Assembly: GCF_036370855.1 (NCBI RefSeq)
Contig: NC_088098.1
Coordinates: 143,922,721-143,986,720, forward strand
Source: Dromaius novaehollandiae
Taxonomy: Eukaryota; Chordata; Aves; Casuariiformes; Dromaiidae
Reading direction: 5' to 3'
Length of the DNA stretch: 64,000 nt
The first letter of the stretch is position 1; each line of letters begins with the position of its first letter. Below are positions 25,154 through 37,932 of the stretch, in pieces. The position numbers were made by a program, and so were the translations under genes. Under the pieces are notes generated by a model. The model was not told where the DNA came from. It made no database searches and saw nothing but the letters and a program-made list of their open reading frames with translations.

Positions 25154-28100
25154 CCAGCTCTTACAAAGTACTGCAGATTGTGAACAGGATTATAGTTCGC
25201 ACTTGGCACAGAGTGGGATGACAGCCAACATTTTTGTATGAGGTATGGAGAGGGACTTTTGACATTGTCCAGTAATGGTCAAGGTTTTCTTGTGGTTTTA
25301 TATTTGTTATTTGTGTCTGCCCCCCCTCAAAAATCTCCCAGCTAGAGCTGTTTGGGGAGGGCCATTCTCCCGGAATTAAATGCCAATATTTCCTATTAGT
25401 TTATAAAGGCGTACAAAGATGTAAATGAGAAAACTTTTGAAATTCTGTGCCTAGTTGCAAAGAACTGATTTAAATTTGCTCTTCTGTGGCTGTCTCAATG
25501 ATTATGCTGTTAAACACAAACATGCATATGTGTCTTAGGCGTCCTGGTAATGGCTGGCAGTGTGAAAGCCTAAGAGTGATTTTGCATATTTATGTTAAGT
25601 GTCTATGATTATATTAAGCACAACTTTTTTGGAGAGAGATCTATTGGAGACTGGTCATTATTATTTTGTGGGAGAAAATTTAAAGTTTATCATCATCTGA
25701 TCTCCTCAGATGTTTGGTTATAGAAAGGGCCTGGCTAGAAGGAACATACAAAAATGAGAATTACAATGGAATTTAATATATTAGTAAACTGCTTGTTTGT
25801 ATTTTGCTTTAATAGTTCTTACAAGTTTAAGGCCTCTTTATTTTCTTTTGCCAGTACATGTGGGAAGGGTAGGGGGGAGGGAAGGATGAATTTTAAAATA
25901 AAGGAGCAGTGAAGTAAGTAGTAGTGAACTACCTGGCAAGTTTAAGCCTAGGAAAAATGAGTTTAAGAGCTGATGTGGCACAGATTTGGCTGTCAGTAAG
26001 CTTGAATTTTCATTGTCCAGCCCTCTGAAAATTCATTTGCATTTGTACGAAGTACCTGCACAGTGTATTATTTTGAATGTTACTACTCTGTGTGTGCACT
26101 GAAGAGGTGTCTGTGATTACCCACGATGCAGAACAAAGGCTTGGCCTAAAACCAGAAGGAAGCGTAGATTGTCTGTGAGGGTAGCACAGTCAAACAACGG
26201 GACGCAGCAAGATATAGCAGGTCCCTTTTTATGCCACCTGAGTTCCTGTTACACCCCTACAGTATTTAAGAAACCCTTTTTGTTTTGTATGTCCATTGAA
26301 TGCCAGCTGGTGTCAGTTGTGTTCATTTTCACCACGGCCACCTGCTACTACTAATGTTGGCCTTCAAGGAGCTGCACAAGTGCTAGGACAAGACATACAG
26401 ATCTTCTCTTATACTAGTGTAATTTAAAATTGAAATCAAGGTAGAGAATACCAGAGTGAGCAGAGCATGAATCTCCAGGTCTGAATTCAGCTCACCTGTA
26501 TTGGCAGTATCCAAGTCCTGTATCCATCTTCATCTTCCTAGGGCTAAAAGTACACAGTTCAGCTTATGGCTTGCTCCTTAAGCAGTTTTACTGAGACCAG
26601 GGCAGTGCACTATTCTCTTCCTTCTAGCTTCTTTTTATTTTTTGGTATCCAAAATAAAACTATAGTTGGTTCAATTGATATGTCTCAGCATTCTTTTAAA
26701 AAAAGAAAAAGAAAAAAAAAGAACAAAGCCATTGTTAGTCCTACCCATTGTCTGTGAGATTTTTATTTAATGTTCTAAGCTTGGAATATTGTTAAATAAA
26801 CCAGAAAAATAAGTTAGTTACTAGATTATTTGTCTGATGTGTGTTCATATCTACAGCACTTTATGACTTTGAACTCTTCTGCAACAAGGGGAGGTTATAT
26901 TCTAAGATTTTGAAGCTATGCATTTATTTTCCTTTTGATGCTGTAAGTTATTTTTAAAAAATGCTGTATAAATCTTTTGGATTAAAAATATGAAGATGAA
27001 AAATGTTGGAAGTTTAGACAGTTTCTCTTGCTTAAAAGCGTGTGAAGTTTTTCATTTAACGTATTTTCTGTTGTCTAGCTGGGTGAAGAAACAAAGTTGC
27101 AGAGCTATTTTAAATATTGTTACAACGTGAGTAAAACGGGTTGTTATTGCCAAGGGTGGGCCTAGAATACATTTCAAGTTTCGCTATTAATTCAGAATGA
27201 TGTTGGTGTTTCTTAACAGCTAATTTGAATCCTTGGCCTAATGTTTCCTGTTCTTTTTGGCACAGCTGAGACATCTCTTTGAGACGCAGTAGAGGGACTT
27301 CAACTTTTGAATACTTTCATACTGGAAAAAGTGAATTTTTAAATACTCTTTCAAAATATATATTTTATGTCAAAAGAAGAAGAATTGCCTTTTGCTAACC
27401 AAGCTCAATATTTACAATTCAGGATTAAAACTCTATGGTAGGATTAAGAATGGAACTAAAAGGACTTTTCTCTGAAACACTAATCTTTAAATACATTTCA
27501 CCTTTCTGTGTCATGAGAGAGTACTGCAAAGAAAAAAGGAATCCCCAAAACCAGGATGAAGTTGAAGAGGATTTTTTCAGCAAATTGTATATGAGATTCC
27601 TCAGTTTAAATTAAGGACAGAGATATACATCATAATGGGTTTCTGATTTTGAAGTTATAGATTATTTGGGGAAAGGGCATAGTATTTTATGTTTCAGCTG
27701 TAGTGATATATCAGGGATTGTACTGAAATTACAGCCCTGTGTTGCCATGTCTTCTTAAAAAAAATGTTTTCTGCACCCAAGTGAATAACTTAAATAATAT
27801 TTCAAAGCAGGAGAGGCTAGGATATACACAATACTTCTGCTATTTAGCTTTATGTTAATTTTATCACAGTAAAGAAGAGCTTGGATCATTTTGAGCCTAT
27901 TCCAGGAATTTGGAGCAGGATGATCTGTGGGATAGAGAGCTGTCTGAAGCAGACTCCTGGTATGACTCTGTAGTTTGTTTTGCCATCTGTGAAACCAGGT
28001 GAAATGCGGGGGATAAATGCACTGAGTGAGAGGTGCGATTGGCGATAGGGCTGATAGATGTATCCCAAGGAAAATGCCTCTGTAATGAGCCGAGCATGGC

Positions 28101-28862
28101 GTGACTCCCTGCCGCCGTGCCCCTTGCACCCTGGGGCTGCAGAGGGGAGCGTGATCTGGCCAAATCCACCCGCAGAGCTGTCTCTCCTCCCAAAATCAAA
28201 ATCAGCCGTGAACCAAACTCAAACAAAAACTCTCATGGAAAAAAAAAGTAAGATACAATTGTCTATGCTTTTTAATATGCAGATGACTAAGATGAACTCC
28301 AGTAGACGTTTATTCAATGCTCTTTGCCTGCTCGTGTTACATTTGGCAGTTTCTGCTTCATTAGTATCAACAGTGGTGCAGGTAGCTTTATGGGAACCTT
28401 TGTACACAGACAGGAATATTAAAGGCAGAGGAAACTTACACTCATTGGCTAGTTGTAGTATTTTATAGGACTTATGGAAACTTAAATGTTAGGTGTTGTT
28501 CTACTTGACCTTGTCCTTTTCACATGATAGCTTACAAAGAAGGGGCTGACTGAGGACATGGTTTCTGAGGGAGGGAAAGCATAGGAATTTTAAGGTAGAA
28601 GCAGTGTACTTTATATATCCCAAGATAACTGGTTAAAGAATATCGTAGCCTGGAAAACTTGCATTTTAAACTCTGTACACCTTACTCCTTCCCAGCAGTC
28701 TCAATTTTTGCATGTTCTTCTCAGGGGATCATCTCATTCAAAGAACTGGTGATCCTGTTTCTGTTGGTGCAATGTTCTGTAGCATAGACCATCTTTTTGT
28801 GTTATGCTGAGAAGACTCTCTTGCTTTGGCTCCCACTTTGTTAAGTTTTGTGGCTGTTTCTT

Positions 28863-28864
<2 letters not shown>

Positions 28865-28905
<41 letters not shown>
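28865..28905 (+). repeat. Poly(T) run of 41 bases followed by gcag
   Basis: The longest homopolymer in the window. It is followed immediately by gcagG, so on the plus strand it forms an extreme polypyrimidine tract with an AG acceptor. On the minus strand it is a 41-base A run, which could mark a retroposed tail, although no parent sequence is recognisable. Confidence 0.9.
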
Positions 28906-28907
<2 letters not shown>

Positions 28908-29009
28908 AGGCTGAAATTGTGTGGTCTGTCTCACCATATTTCCTCTGAATTAGTAGTCCTCTGCAAAATTCAAGATGTGTTTTAGGGGATGTAGTTAAAG
29001 CACAGAATT

Positions 29010-29025
29010 AAAAAAAAAAAAAAAA
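29010..29025 (+). repeat. Poly(A) run, 16 bases
   Basis: Uninterrupted A run followed by gaaaagaaa. No associated element is visible. Confidence 0.9.
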
Positions 29026-31217
29026 GAAAAGAAATTATTCATGTTGAAGATTCAGCACTGTTTTTTGTCTGCCTTCAAAGCCCATCATTAAAGCATTAAA
29101 GCAGTGACTTCATATTATTTGAACTGGAATTTCAAAACACATCTCTACATTTTCTGGATAATGCTGTCATTTTACAGCTTGAACAATAAAAATCAATTAA
29201 ATAGATTTTTACTGTTTGTCTTAGCTACAATTGTTCTCGGCATTCCTGTGGCTGGGTTAAAATGACACAAAGGTACTGAAGTTTACTATAAAAATACAGA
29301 GCACTGACAGCTTATCTTGTGTTTAAAACACTTTTTTTTAATGATCAGATTTGATTTATCCTTTTAAAAATGTTAAGGCCATTGCAGAAACCATTTTTAA
29401 GTGAGATTCCCTCAGATTCTGAAATGTTAATGTTATGATTTTTGAGCATTTATTTTGATACTTCCATTCACGATAGTATTGATTTACCTTTCTGCCAAAG
29501 AGAAGCTTAAAGTTCAAAAAAGTGGTGCTGCTGCCATCTGTAATACTTCAAAGTGGTAATTAGACCTACTGTTTGTAGTTTTTTCAGAGAAGTTGAAAAG
29601 ACTTTTAGCTGGAGCCAGTGTATGCTGCTTTCCATGCTTTACAATTAGTACTTATTTCCAATGTCTTTCATGTGCAAAATCCAACTTTATCTTTCTTACA
29701 CTTCTCTGTGTTAATTATAGCCATGTAAAGAAGATGTGCAGAGGCGTGCAGCCAGTGAGGAACCAGCTTTCTATGCACTCTGAACATGTGTAAAATTCTG
29801 CCTTAGGAAAGTGCTTTTATGTAGGAACTTCAATTTGTGTAGCGCCTGTGCTTAAAATTGTCTGGGCAGGCTGGTGGTGGCAGAAGCAGCAAGGAGGAGA
29901 TGCCCTGCGGAGCTGTGCTGGGTGGGAAGGTGGCTGTGGTTCCTGGGGGCTCGCTGGGGCAGTTTGCTGGGTAGGCTTTTCCAGCCACAGCAGGAGGATG
30001 GTGATTTTCAAGCACATAACCTGGTTTAACATTTGTTTAAAATAGTCCACTGGGGCTATGACTTCTGTGCTTCAGAAAGACAGAGCTAGAGATTCCTCCC
30101 CATGAAATGATGTGTCCTTGAATATATGGCTGAACTGGACAAAATTTACTATATGCAGTTGAAGATACTGGGGAATTGCCAGCTCAGCACAGCTAGAAAA
30201 AAATTCTTGGAGTCAAAAGTGTAATCAGCTATTGCATATTCTTATTGCATATGAGGGTAGAAATGAGATCTGTGCTGTTCTGGTTGTTTGGCTTTTAAGG
30301 TAAATGTTTTAGAGTAAAATGATAGTAATTTGTGCTCTTGGCTGAAAAGCTGTGTCTGAGAAACTTTGTAATTGTTCAATTACTTACGTATTTAATGCTG
30401 ACATAGAAAAGAGTGTTCTGTGGCTTTCAAATAAAGACGTTATATAGAAGTTAAGCTACAGTTCCGATGTGGTAGCTATTTCGGGGATAACATTTACAAT
30501 GGTTTTACTTTTATAAATACCATGACCAGAGGTACACATAAATTCAACAGTCAGAAACAGGCCTGGATAGCCCTCTTCTTAACATTTAAGTATACCAGAG
30601 TCAGAGGTAGATGTTTTTAACTGAAAATTAAAAAAAAAATTTCTCTTTATTAGCACTGATAGGTAGAAGACTGATTAAAATGCAGCCATAAATGTCTATG
30701 ATAGTATAATAATTTATCTAGACATATCTGAAGAAAATGAATTGCCTTGATTTATTTAGCACGCTGAAAATATTATTCTAATTGTCCATAGTTGCATGTA
30801 TATGATCTTACGTTTAACAGTAATTCCCCAGGCAATGCAGAATAAGGTGTATTCTTTTTTAAAAAAAGGTAATGTCTTTGACTACATAGGATTTTCTGAA
30901 TATGTTATTTTCCCCAAATATTTGCACTTATGAGTGAGAAATTAATCATTTATTTCTTAAGAAGGTTTGCTTTTCAGTTTTAGCCATTTTGTGTCTCTGA
31001 GAATTTCTCAGTTTCTAGACACCAGGGTTTCATTCTTTTTTATTTTTGTGTGCTTTTTTCCTTGAGTCACCAATGAGGTTTACAGTGGTTGATTTTTAGA
31101 ATTATAGCAAGTAAGATGTCAAGTCAGCATCAGAAAATCTCATGCCAGAAACATCCTGTTTCGTATCATAAACACAGTGCTCCAGATGAAATCTTCATTT
31201 TCTTAAATAGAGGTTTC

Positions 31218-31218
<1 letters not shown>

Positions 31219-31270
<52 letters not shown>

Positions 31271-31284
31271 TGTGCACGTGCACG
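31219..31284 (+). repeat. TG microsatellite running into CG/CA alternation
   Basis: About 21 TG units lead into cgcgcgcgca and then tgtgcacgtgcacg. The whole tract is alternating purine-pyrimidine, the pattern that favours Z-DNA under negative supercoiling, and it contains CACGTG. Confidence 0.92.
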
Positions 31285-34200
31285 TAAAATAAAGTACTTT
31301 TACAAACAACGTACGGTTCTATTTTGTGGATGGTAGTCCAGTTTTATGTGAGTTTGTGTAATGGGGCACATTCAGTGGTTGGGCTGCAATTTTAAATTTA
31401 CAGAACACACAGCAGAACTTACATATGTGAACAGAAAGAATTCAATAACATTTAAAATCTAAAAAACTCTATTGCTTAATTAATGAGAACAAATAGGAAG
31501 TGGGTCCATCTGGTTTCTCTGTTCAAGCTGAGGAAAAGGGAGGAGAGTAGGAAAAATACTAAAAATGTAAAGGCAATCTGCAATTCCTTCAGTTTTTATC
31601 ATCTAGAATGGCATATGTGAAGACTTTAAAGTAAAATTTGCATTTTTGGAAAAGTAAAACAGTTCTCTTTCATTGACCTACCTGTCAGACTCGTAGTGTA
31701 ATTCCACGTAAAAGAGTAGTTATTTTTTACTACATTTTCTTACACAGAATATTTAAGAAAACTGTCTTTATTTAGTCTCTTGCTGTCTATTTACATAGGT
31801 GCCCTGAAATCGTGACACCATTTAAATTTACTAAACTACTAATCTTTTTATAATCTGATGTTTCAGAACTGTGTAAAAGAAATGTTTTACACACTTCTAA
31901 GTGTTTTCATACAGCCAGTTGTGAGCTGTGTCAGCTTCAAAACACTGGTCTCTAAAATAGACACGTAGTGTTTTTAAATAATAAGATAATGGAGAAGAGG
32001 GGAAGAACAATTTCTTGCTGTAATCTGTTGTTTCACATATGGATGCCCAGGCCAAAATGGCTGTTGCTGAATGATAACTTTTACACAATTTCTCTGGTCT
32101 ACTGAAGATGCATATTCGCATAGGATTAAAAAACTTGCTACTGATCATAGATGTGGGAAGTCTCAAGGGAGCATGTACTACAGTGACAAAGACTTAATCC
32201 AATGGATGAATGGATAACTTGTGTTGAGCGATTTGTGTGCAGTGTGTATATTTTCTTGTCACTAATTTTAAATCCTGTTTTACTTCCTATACAGGCAACC
32301 TGTGCATTAGTGCTGGTGTTTGCTTTCTTATTTGCTATTTGACTTCCGTAAATAGACGTATAAGAATACAAAAATATCTGCATGTTTTTAAGACATGGTA
32401 AAAGTAGGCAGAAGTTCGCACATATTGTGTGTGGCTTTCTAACTGTTTTCACAGATATTGGTGAACAGTAGGTTGAGGATGATACTTAGTTTGCTCTGTA
32501 GTGTTATGAATGCAAGAATGGCATTGCTGCTAGGGGATTTCTGCATGCCCAATGAGGACAGGAAAGAGCAACTGTGTTCATGTTATATGTGAAAATATGA
32601 GGGAATCTTAAAGCGGTGATATTAACTAGTTATTTTGGACTCTTGCAGACAAAACAACCACCATTTGTGTCCTCTTCTCTCCCCCCCACCATTCCTTTGG
32701 CTGATGTTAACAAAGATTTTAGAGTTCTCTTCAGAAAGAAAAAATTCCAGAAAATGTTAAAAGCTATTTACCACTTGCTAAGAGTATTACATATAGTTTT
32801 TGTGCCTTTTTTGGCTGTGTATTAGAGTTGATAGAAGATAAAATTCTTCTTTTACCGAGACACAAGATCTACATATGTCTAAATAGGTTGGAGTGAGCAG
32901 AGATTGGTAAATTCTTCCTTCAGTGAGCAATACGGCTTAATTTGCATCTTTGATCTGTTGGCTATGCTTCTGGCCTCTCTTTAGCCTGTTTAGGAAAGCT
33001 GCTGTGTGCTACAGAGGGGATATAGATTCCTCTGTAGTGTTTCCATGTGTTTGTGTGCTGCTGTAGCTGCTTTCTGGTCTGCAGGTGCTTAAAGGAAGAT
33101 GATGTGTAAGGGTTTTTCCCGCGATTCTGTTTCTTTCTTGGTTGATCGTTCTGAGAAGAGCATAGTGCAGATGATAAAGTTGTAGGGTGATAGGCTTGCA
33201 AACTCTGAGACTACAAAATGATTCTTTCATTTTTTGGCCAAGATTAAAGTAATACAAGTTTGGCCTAAAAGGGAGTCAGTGAGAGTCTTCAGATACTCTG
33301 CATTTCAGAAAACAAAACTCCTTGCTTTAGGTGTCCACATATAGATTTAGGTGGTTAATATTAGCAATCCATTTTGAATGTCCTGCTTTAGGAAATGGGA
33401 GGATATGAAATGCAAGAAACTACATGATTTTTATGTAAAATTCTGAGTTACTCTCAGGCTTAAGTTAAAGCATCTCCTCTGCTGCTCTATTATTTACATC
33501 ATAGCAATGTGGAACAGGTTCCATGATATTTCAGTGAGTATACAAATGAAAGAGCAACCTTCTTTTATCCAGTCATTATTCTACTTGCTTGGTGTTTCAG
33601 TTTAGGTTATTTAGTCTTAACGAGCATAATCAACAATTTCAGTAGATGTGAATGAGCATTTCCATTCCTTGGTCCTTTGTTCCTTGATAAACAGGAACTT
33701 GTTCCTTATTAATGCACAACAGAATAAAACGGCAAATCTAATATTATAGGTGGGAGCTTGGGTTTTTGCTTAATGTGTATGCAGCTAAAGTACTGATTGA
33801 TTTCAGAGTGGAGCAGTGCATCGTGTTTGTGACATTATAGCATTTTGGTGCAGAGATGGCTAGATAGCATCTCACAGAAAACAGCAAAATATTAAGTTGC
33901 TCCTTTCCTCTGGCTGCTAAATTCCTTGTTGTAGCATCTTTTCTCCCCATGTTTCCCTTCCAATTGTATATTTACTTTTTCCTTCTCTCTCTTTTCCTCA
34001 TGGTGTGATTTAGTATTTCTTGTGAAATATTAAATAGAAGTGCGACTGAAGGACTTAAAGACATACTGCTAGGGCAATTGCATGAGTGGAGGTCCTCATC
34101 ACGGAGAACCTGATGTGACTCCAGTGTGAGTCCGTTTGCATGGGACAAGTTGCACAATCTGAAGTCTTGCTTGGCTTAGCTGTGAGTATTGAAGCAGCCT

Positions 34201-34570
34201 AGTACAGTTTTGCAAGGCCGGAAGGCAGAAGGAAACAGCCACAAACCCCATGATTCTATTCTTAGAGATCTTTCTGCAGTAGAACTGTAATATGCCAGTT
34301 TATTTAGACCATTCAAATACTGTCCCCTCACTTCAAAAGAAGTATTTTACCTGGAGTTCAGTCACTCAAAGCTGGAGTAATATTGAAGTTATATGGGCAC
34401 TGACATGTTAATTCTTGATGCTTATAGGTTATGATATAGCTTTGAATTTATTGAATACATGGGAACTTATGAAATATTTTCACCAAGTTTATGTGATTTT
34501 GACTTACCCTGCAGACAGGTCAAGATTCAAGATTCGGGCAGTTATTCAGTAGAAATGTAATAATTATAAA

Positions 34571-34596
34571 TGTGTGTATCCATATATATGTGTGGA

Positions 34597-34631
<35 letters not shown>

Positions 34632-34640
34632 GTATATATA
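34571..34640 (+). repeat. TG/TA compound microsatellite
   Basis: Alternating tgtgtg and tatata blocks, read directly. Short peptides predicted from it are low-complexity and not genes. Confidence 0.9.
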
Positions 34641-35409
34641 CTCCCCTGTTGGTGTTTTCAAATATTGTATTCTGTCAGTTCCAAGCTTCCCACCCTTGCA
34701 GTTTCTAAATTACAGATGTAATTACAGACACTGTGATTTTTGGTTTGTGGCTTCGTCATACTGTACAAATTATTGAATTAAAGCTACAGATTTGAAGGAT
34801 CATAAAAAGTTTAAATGGAGTTATCGCCAGCATGGAAAAAAGTATTTGATAGCTGTAATTCTTAAAACAAACAACCAAAAAAAAGCAATAATATTTTGTA
34901 TGACTAACATTTGCTTCAAGCCAAACTTGCTTTTTTTAAAAATGTGTGTCATAATTTTAAATACAATTTTAATGTTTGTTTTCCTTTCACCATATTTAAG
35001 CTTTAACTGACTCCACTAGGAGAGGTTTGATGCTTCACAGGAAATTCTTTGGGTAAGAATACTACATCTCCCGTCCTACTCAACACGCACTCAGAGTTGC
35101 GTAATGACGAGGGTAGAACTTGGCTCTGGTCTGCTTCTGTTTTTTGCAGTGTTTCTATTTTCTGACAGAGTGTGCTTTCTGAGCCGTAGCTGCTTCACTG
35201 TCTGAGGGAATGTCACTGCTCAGTGTTTTAAATGAGCCTGAAGAAAAAAAGAAACATGGTCCTTAAAAATACACTGAAATGTCTCCATAGGAGGACCCTG
35301 AGGGAACAGTTGGAAACTTACTTTTTTCTTTGTGACACATTGCTAACATGGTGATATGACTAAACACTCTCAAACTGTATGAAAAAATAATCATCTCCTA
35401 TAAATTCTG

Positions 35410-35530
35410 CACTGAATCCTGTGTTGTGACAGCGTTAGTTTCACTGATGTGAGAAAACGAAGTCACAGCAGATTAAAGCCAAGTAGCTCGGCGAGCTTCT
35501 GATCTGGGATCTCAAGCCTCTACTTCCTAT
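35410..35530 (-). repeat. MIR-like SINE fragment, reverse orientation
   Basis: The order gagaaaacgaagtcacagca, gattaaagccaagtagctcg, then tgatctgggatctcaagcct follows the reverse complement of MIR (gaaactgaggcacagagagg, ttaagtaacttgcccaaggt, then the box B end). The copy is diverged. An adjacent piece (35,541-35,590, gaagttaatgagaattttga) resembles another old amniote repeat. Confidence 0.4.
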
Positions 35531-37054
35531 ACACACAAGTCATGGATTGAAGTTAATGAGAATTTTGAGTGTTCAAAGAATTTGGAATTAAGTTTTTAAT
35601 CTACTGTGATGTTTTTAAGTAGAACATCTCAGGCAAGAGTTCAATGCCACCAGTAGTGGCCCAGGCTTGGTGTGCTACAGTGAAAGGCGAGTGATACTTC
35701 ATAGTAGGAATTTATACTGAAACAACTGATATTAGGGCCTGTATACCAAGGGCTCTACAAATCCAGCACAGAAGATGCTCTCTGTGCTAAACAGGTTATT
35801 TTTAAAACAAAACTATACAGTTGTACATAAAAACTGTCAACCTGTCCTGGCTAAGGAATTTATTAATGACTTGGGGTCAGAACGTGGTCCTTGAAAGAAG
35901 TCAGGGCTACTATTGCAAATGGCTTATAAAGGATGTGATGCTCAGCCTACATATTGCACAGAATGAAAGCAACTTCCTAAATAAAACATTACTGGCACGG
36001 CAGTTTTTGCAAGCCAGGTCTGGTTCAGTGAAGAGATGAGTTTGTCTGTAACTTTTTTACTGAATATAGCACAGAAAGCAAAATGCCTTCAGCCCAGTAA
36101 ATGCTAGCATTTGGCAATTGTATGTAACTTGGGTAACTAAAAATTAAATCCTTGCACTGTAAAATACTTCTTACAGCAGATATTCAAGTGCTCCTTGAAC
36201 GTATTTTTCCAGAATAGCAAATTGTTAATGAATAAAGTCATCCAGTGTGAATATAGATATCATCTAATCTTCTGCTGTTAGAGTGTTTTCATGCTTATTA
36301 ATGTTTCCACCTATATGGCGGTCTTACTTGCACAGTTATAACTGGATTTATTCCATTACATGGTGTGTGATTTTAACATTAAATAGTCTGCCTAAAATTA
36401 GTAGGAAAAAGGTCAAGAAATGCAAAATCCATCTGATCTTGATGATGTTGTACTTCCTAATCATGTGATACAGATATTTAAAGAGCAACTAACTCAGCTC
36501 TGAAACAGATCTCGAAAGTGGAATGTACTGTCATCCGTAATGTGAGATGAGTACCTTGTAGGAATTAGCAGAGAAATGCTTTGTACTTGACTTTACATGC
36601 TTAACTATATTCTTTCTATAGTTTCTCTTGGGTTCATTTTTGCAGTTGATCTTTTATTGTTGCTGTGTGTAATCATCCAACAGCTCAGGGAGGAAAGAAA
36701 TCTTTTAAGATACAAGAAAAAGTGACTGCAAAACAACAAAATATGGGGGGAATTTTAGTGCAGATTTTAGCTTGACTGTGGCCATTCGAGTTATAGTACA
36801 ATCACATACATTCTTACTTGTTTATGTACTTATTCAGTGACTTTTATTGGGATTTCTGCTATTGCATGTAACATATCTTCTATCTGTCTCTTTCACCTCC
36901 ATTTTTAAAGTGATTAAAAAAATTTTTTTTTGCTCAATATTTGCATGTTAAAACCAAATGTAAGATATTCTAGTCAGGCACAAGTGAAAACTGTATTTTT
37001 TTTCCAATGGAAATCATTTTTCTTCCTCCAAAAAAGTGTGTATATTTATGTGTA

Positions 37055-37098
37055 TACACACACTCACACACACACACACACACACTCACACACACACA
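37055..37098 (+). repeat. CA microsatellite
   Basis: About 20 CA units with two CT interruptions. On the minus strand it is a TG-rich tract just beyond an AATAAA hexamer (37,125-37,120) and may act as a GU-rich downstream element for a minus-strand transcript. Confidence 0.92.
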
Positions 37099-37119
37099 TC
37101 CTAATTCAATAAGGTCCAG

Positions 37120-37125
37120 TTTATT
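37120..37125 (-). promoter_or_regulatory. Candidate poly(A) signal of the antisense transcript
   Basis: AATAAA on the minus strand, about 225 bases after the stop codon of the candidate terminal exon. It is followed within 25-35 bases by a long GT-rich tract, the normal layout of a vertebrate cleavage site. Confidence 0.35.
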
Positions 37126-37348
37126 CCATTCAGATTCTTTCAACCCATTACCCTCTGCTCTAAAAGACGAGCTTAATTCTGTTGAGTCCCTCCTTTACTG
37201 TGGCAAATCTGCTGCCATTGCTCCTCCTGGTGCAGGTTTAGGTCCTTTCCACAGGCTTTTTTGGATTTCTCCCAGGTGCACAATCCTGCTGGCCAGAGGG
37301 GTCTGGCTTACACTGCTCTGAGGGTGGCGAGCCTTCAGCTCGATCTAG

Positions 37349-37932
37349 CTACTCGCGGTATTGTAGCCAAAAGCTTTGCTCCACCTGAGAAACTGATTTG
37401 CTATGGCAACTTGTGATGAGAGCATGAGCCATAAATGTGATGCCTCCAATAGCATGGGCATAGTTTCGTGGAGGGCTTTGCAGATACAGGTTGAAACCAT
37501 GAGGCTGAGGCTCCGGTGAGCGGGCAGGCTGTCTAACGCCGGACGGCATGAGCTGGCTGTGAGCTGTCATGTGGCTGTGCCAAGAAGTGGCCAGAGCCCC
37601 CTGACTCCCTCCGTGGCTGGCCTGTCTGTAGCTGATTTGCAGAAATGGTCTGGATGTTGCAAATGAATCAGGGTCTGTGCCAAAACCGGTTGGAAATATT
37701 TTTCTATGTCTTGGTCTGTCATGATTTGGAAGAAAAGATACTGAGAACTCTTCCTGTTTGCTCCTGGCATATACAGCAGCAAAAGGACTGGGGAAATCTG
37801 GGGCTGGTAAAATGCCCGCACCTTTGGAAGAAACATAATTGTCATCAAAGCAGTGCAGATGGTCTGATGCTGGTGGGTTCTTTGGGGTATCCCTCTTTGT
37901 GTGCACATCATTACTGTCGGGCTCTGGACTGA
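37349..37932 (-). CDS. Candidate terminal coding exon of an unidentified antisense gene
   Basis: The frame runs for 194 codons including the stop at 37,349-37,351. It lacks an early Met, so it would have to be spliced. The most likely acceptor is ttacag with the exon starting at 37,932 in phase 1, but its pyrimidine tract is poor (purines upstream). The peptide is Pro/His/Ser-rich with passages such as DDNYVSSKGAGILPAPDF and IFPTGFGTDPDSFATSRPFL. I do not recognise it. Support comes from length, natural-looking codon use, a downstream AATAAA plus GT-rich tract, and phase agreement with the candidate exons at 47,682-47,859 and 41,386-41,602. Against it, this GC-richer stretch is open in other frames too, and a chance frame of this length is conceivable in 64 kb. 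A retrocopy fragment is the main alternative. Confidence 0.33.

Larger units (their letters stand above)
25903..37054. other. DHRSX intron 1, stretch without a supported gene
   Basis: AT-rich intronic sequence with microsatellites and homopolymers (listed separately), MIR-like and other ancient repeat fragments near 35.4-35.6 kb, and two GC-richer patches (about 28,080-28,200 and 29,860-29,990). No open frame here resembles a known protein. Confidence 0.6.
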
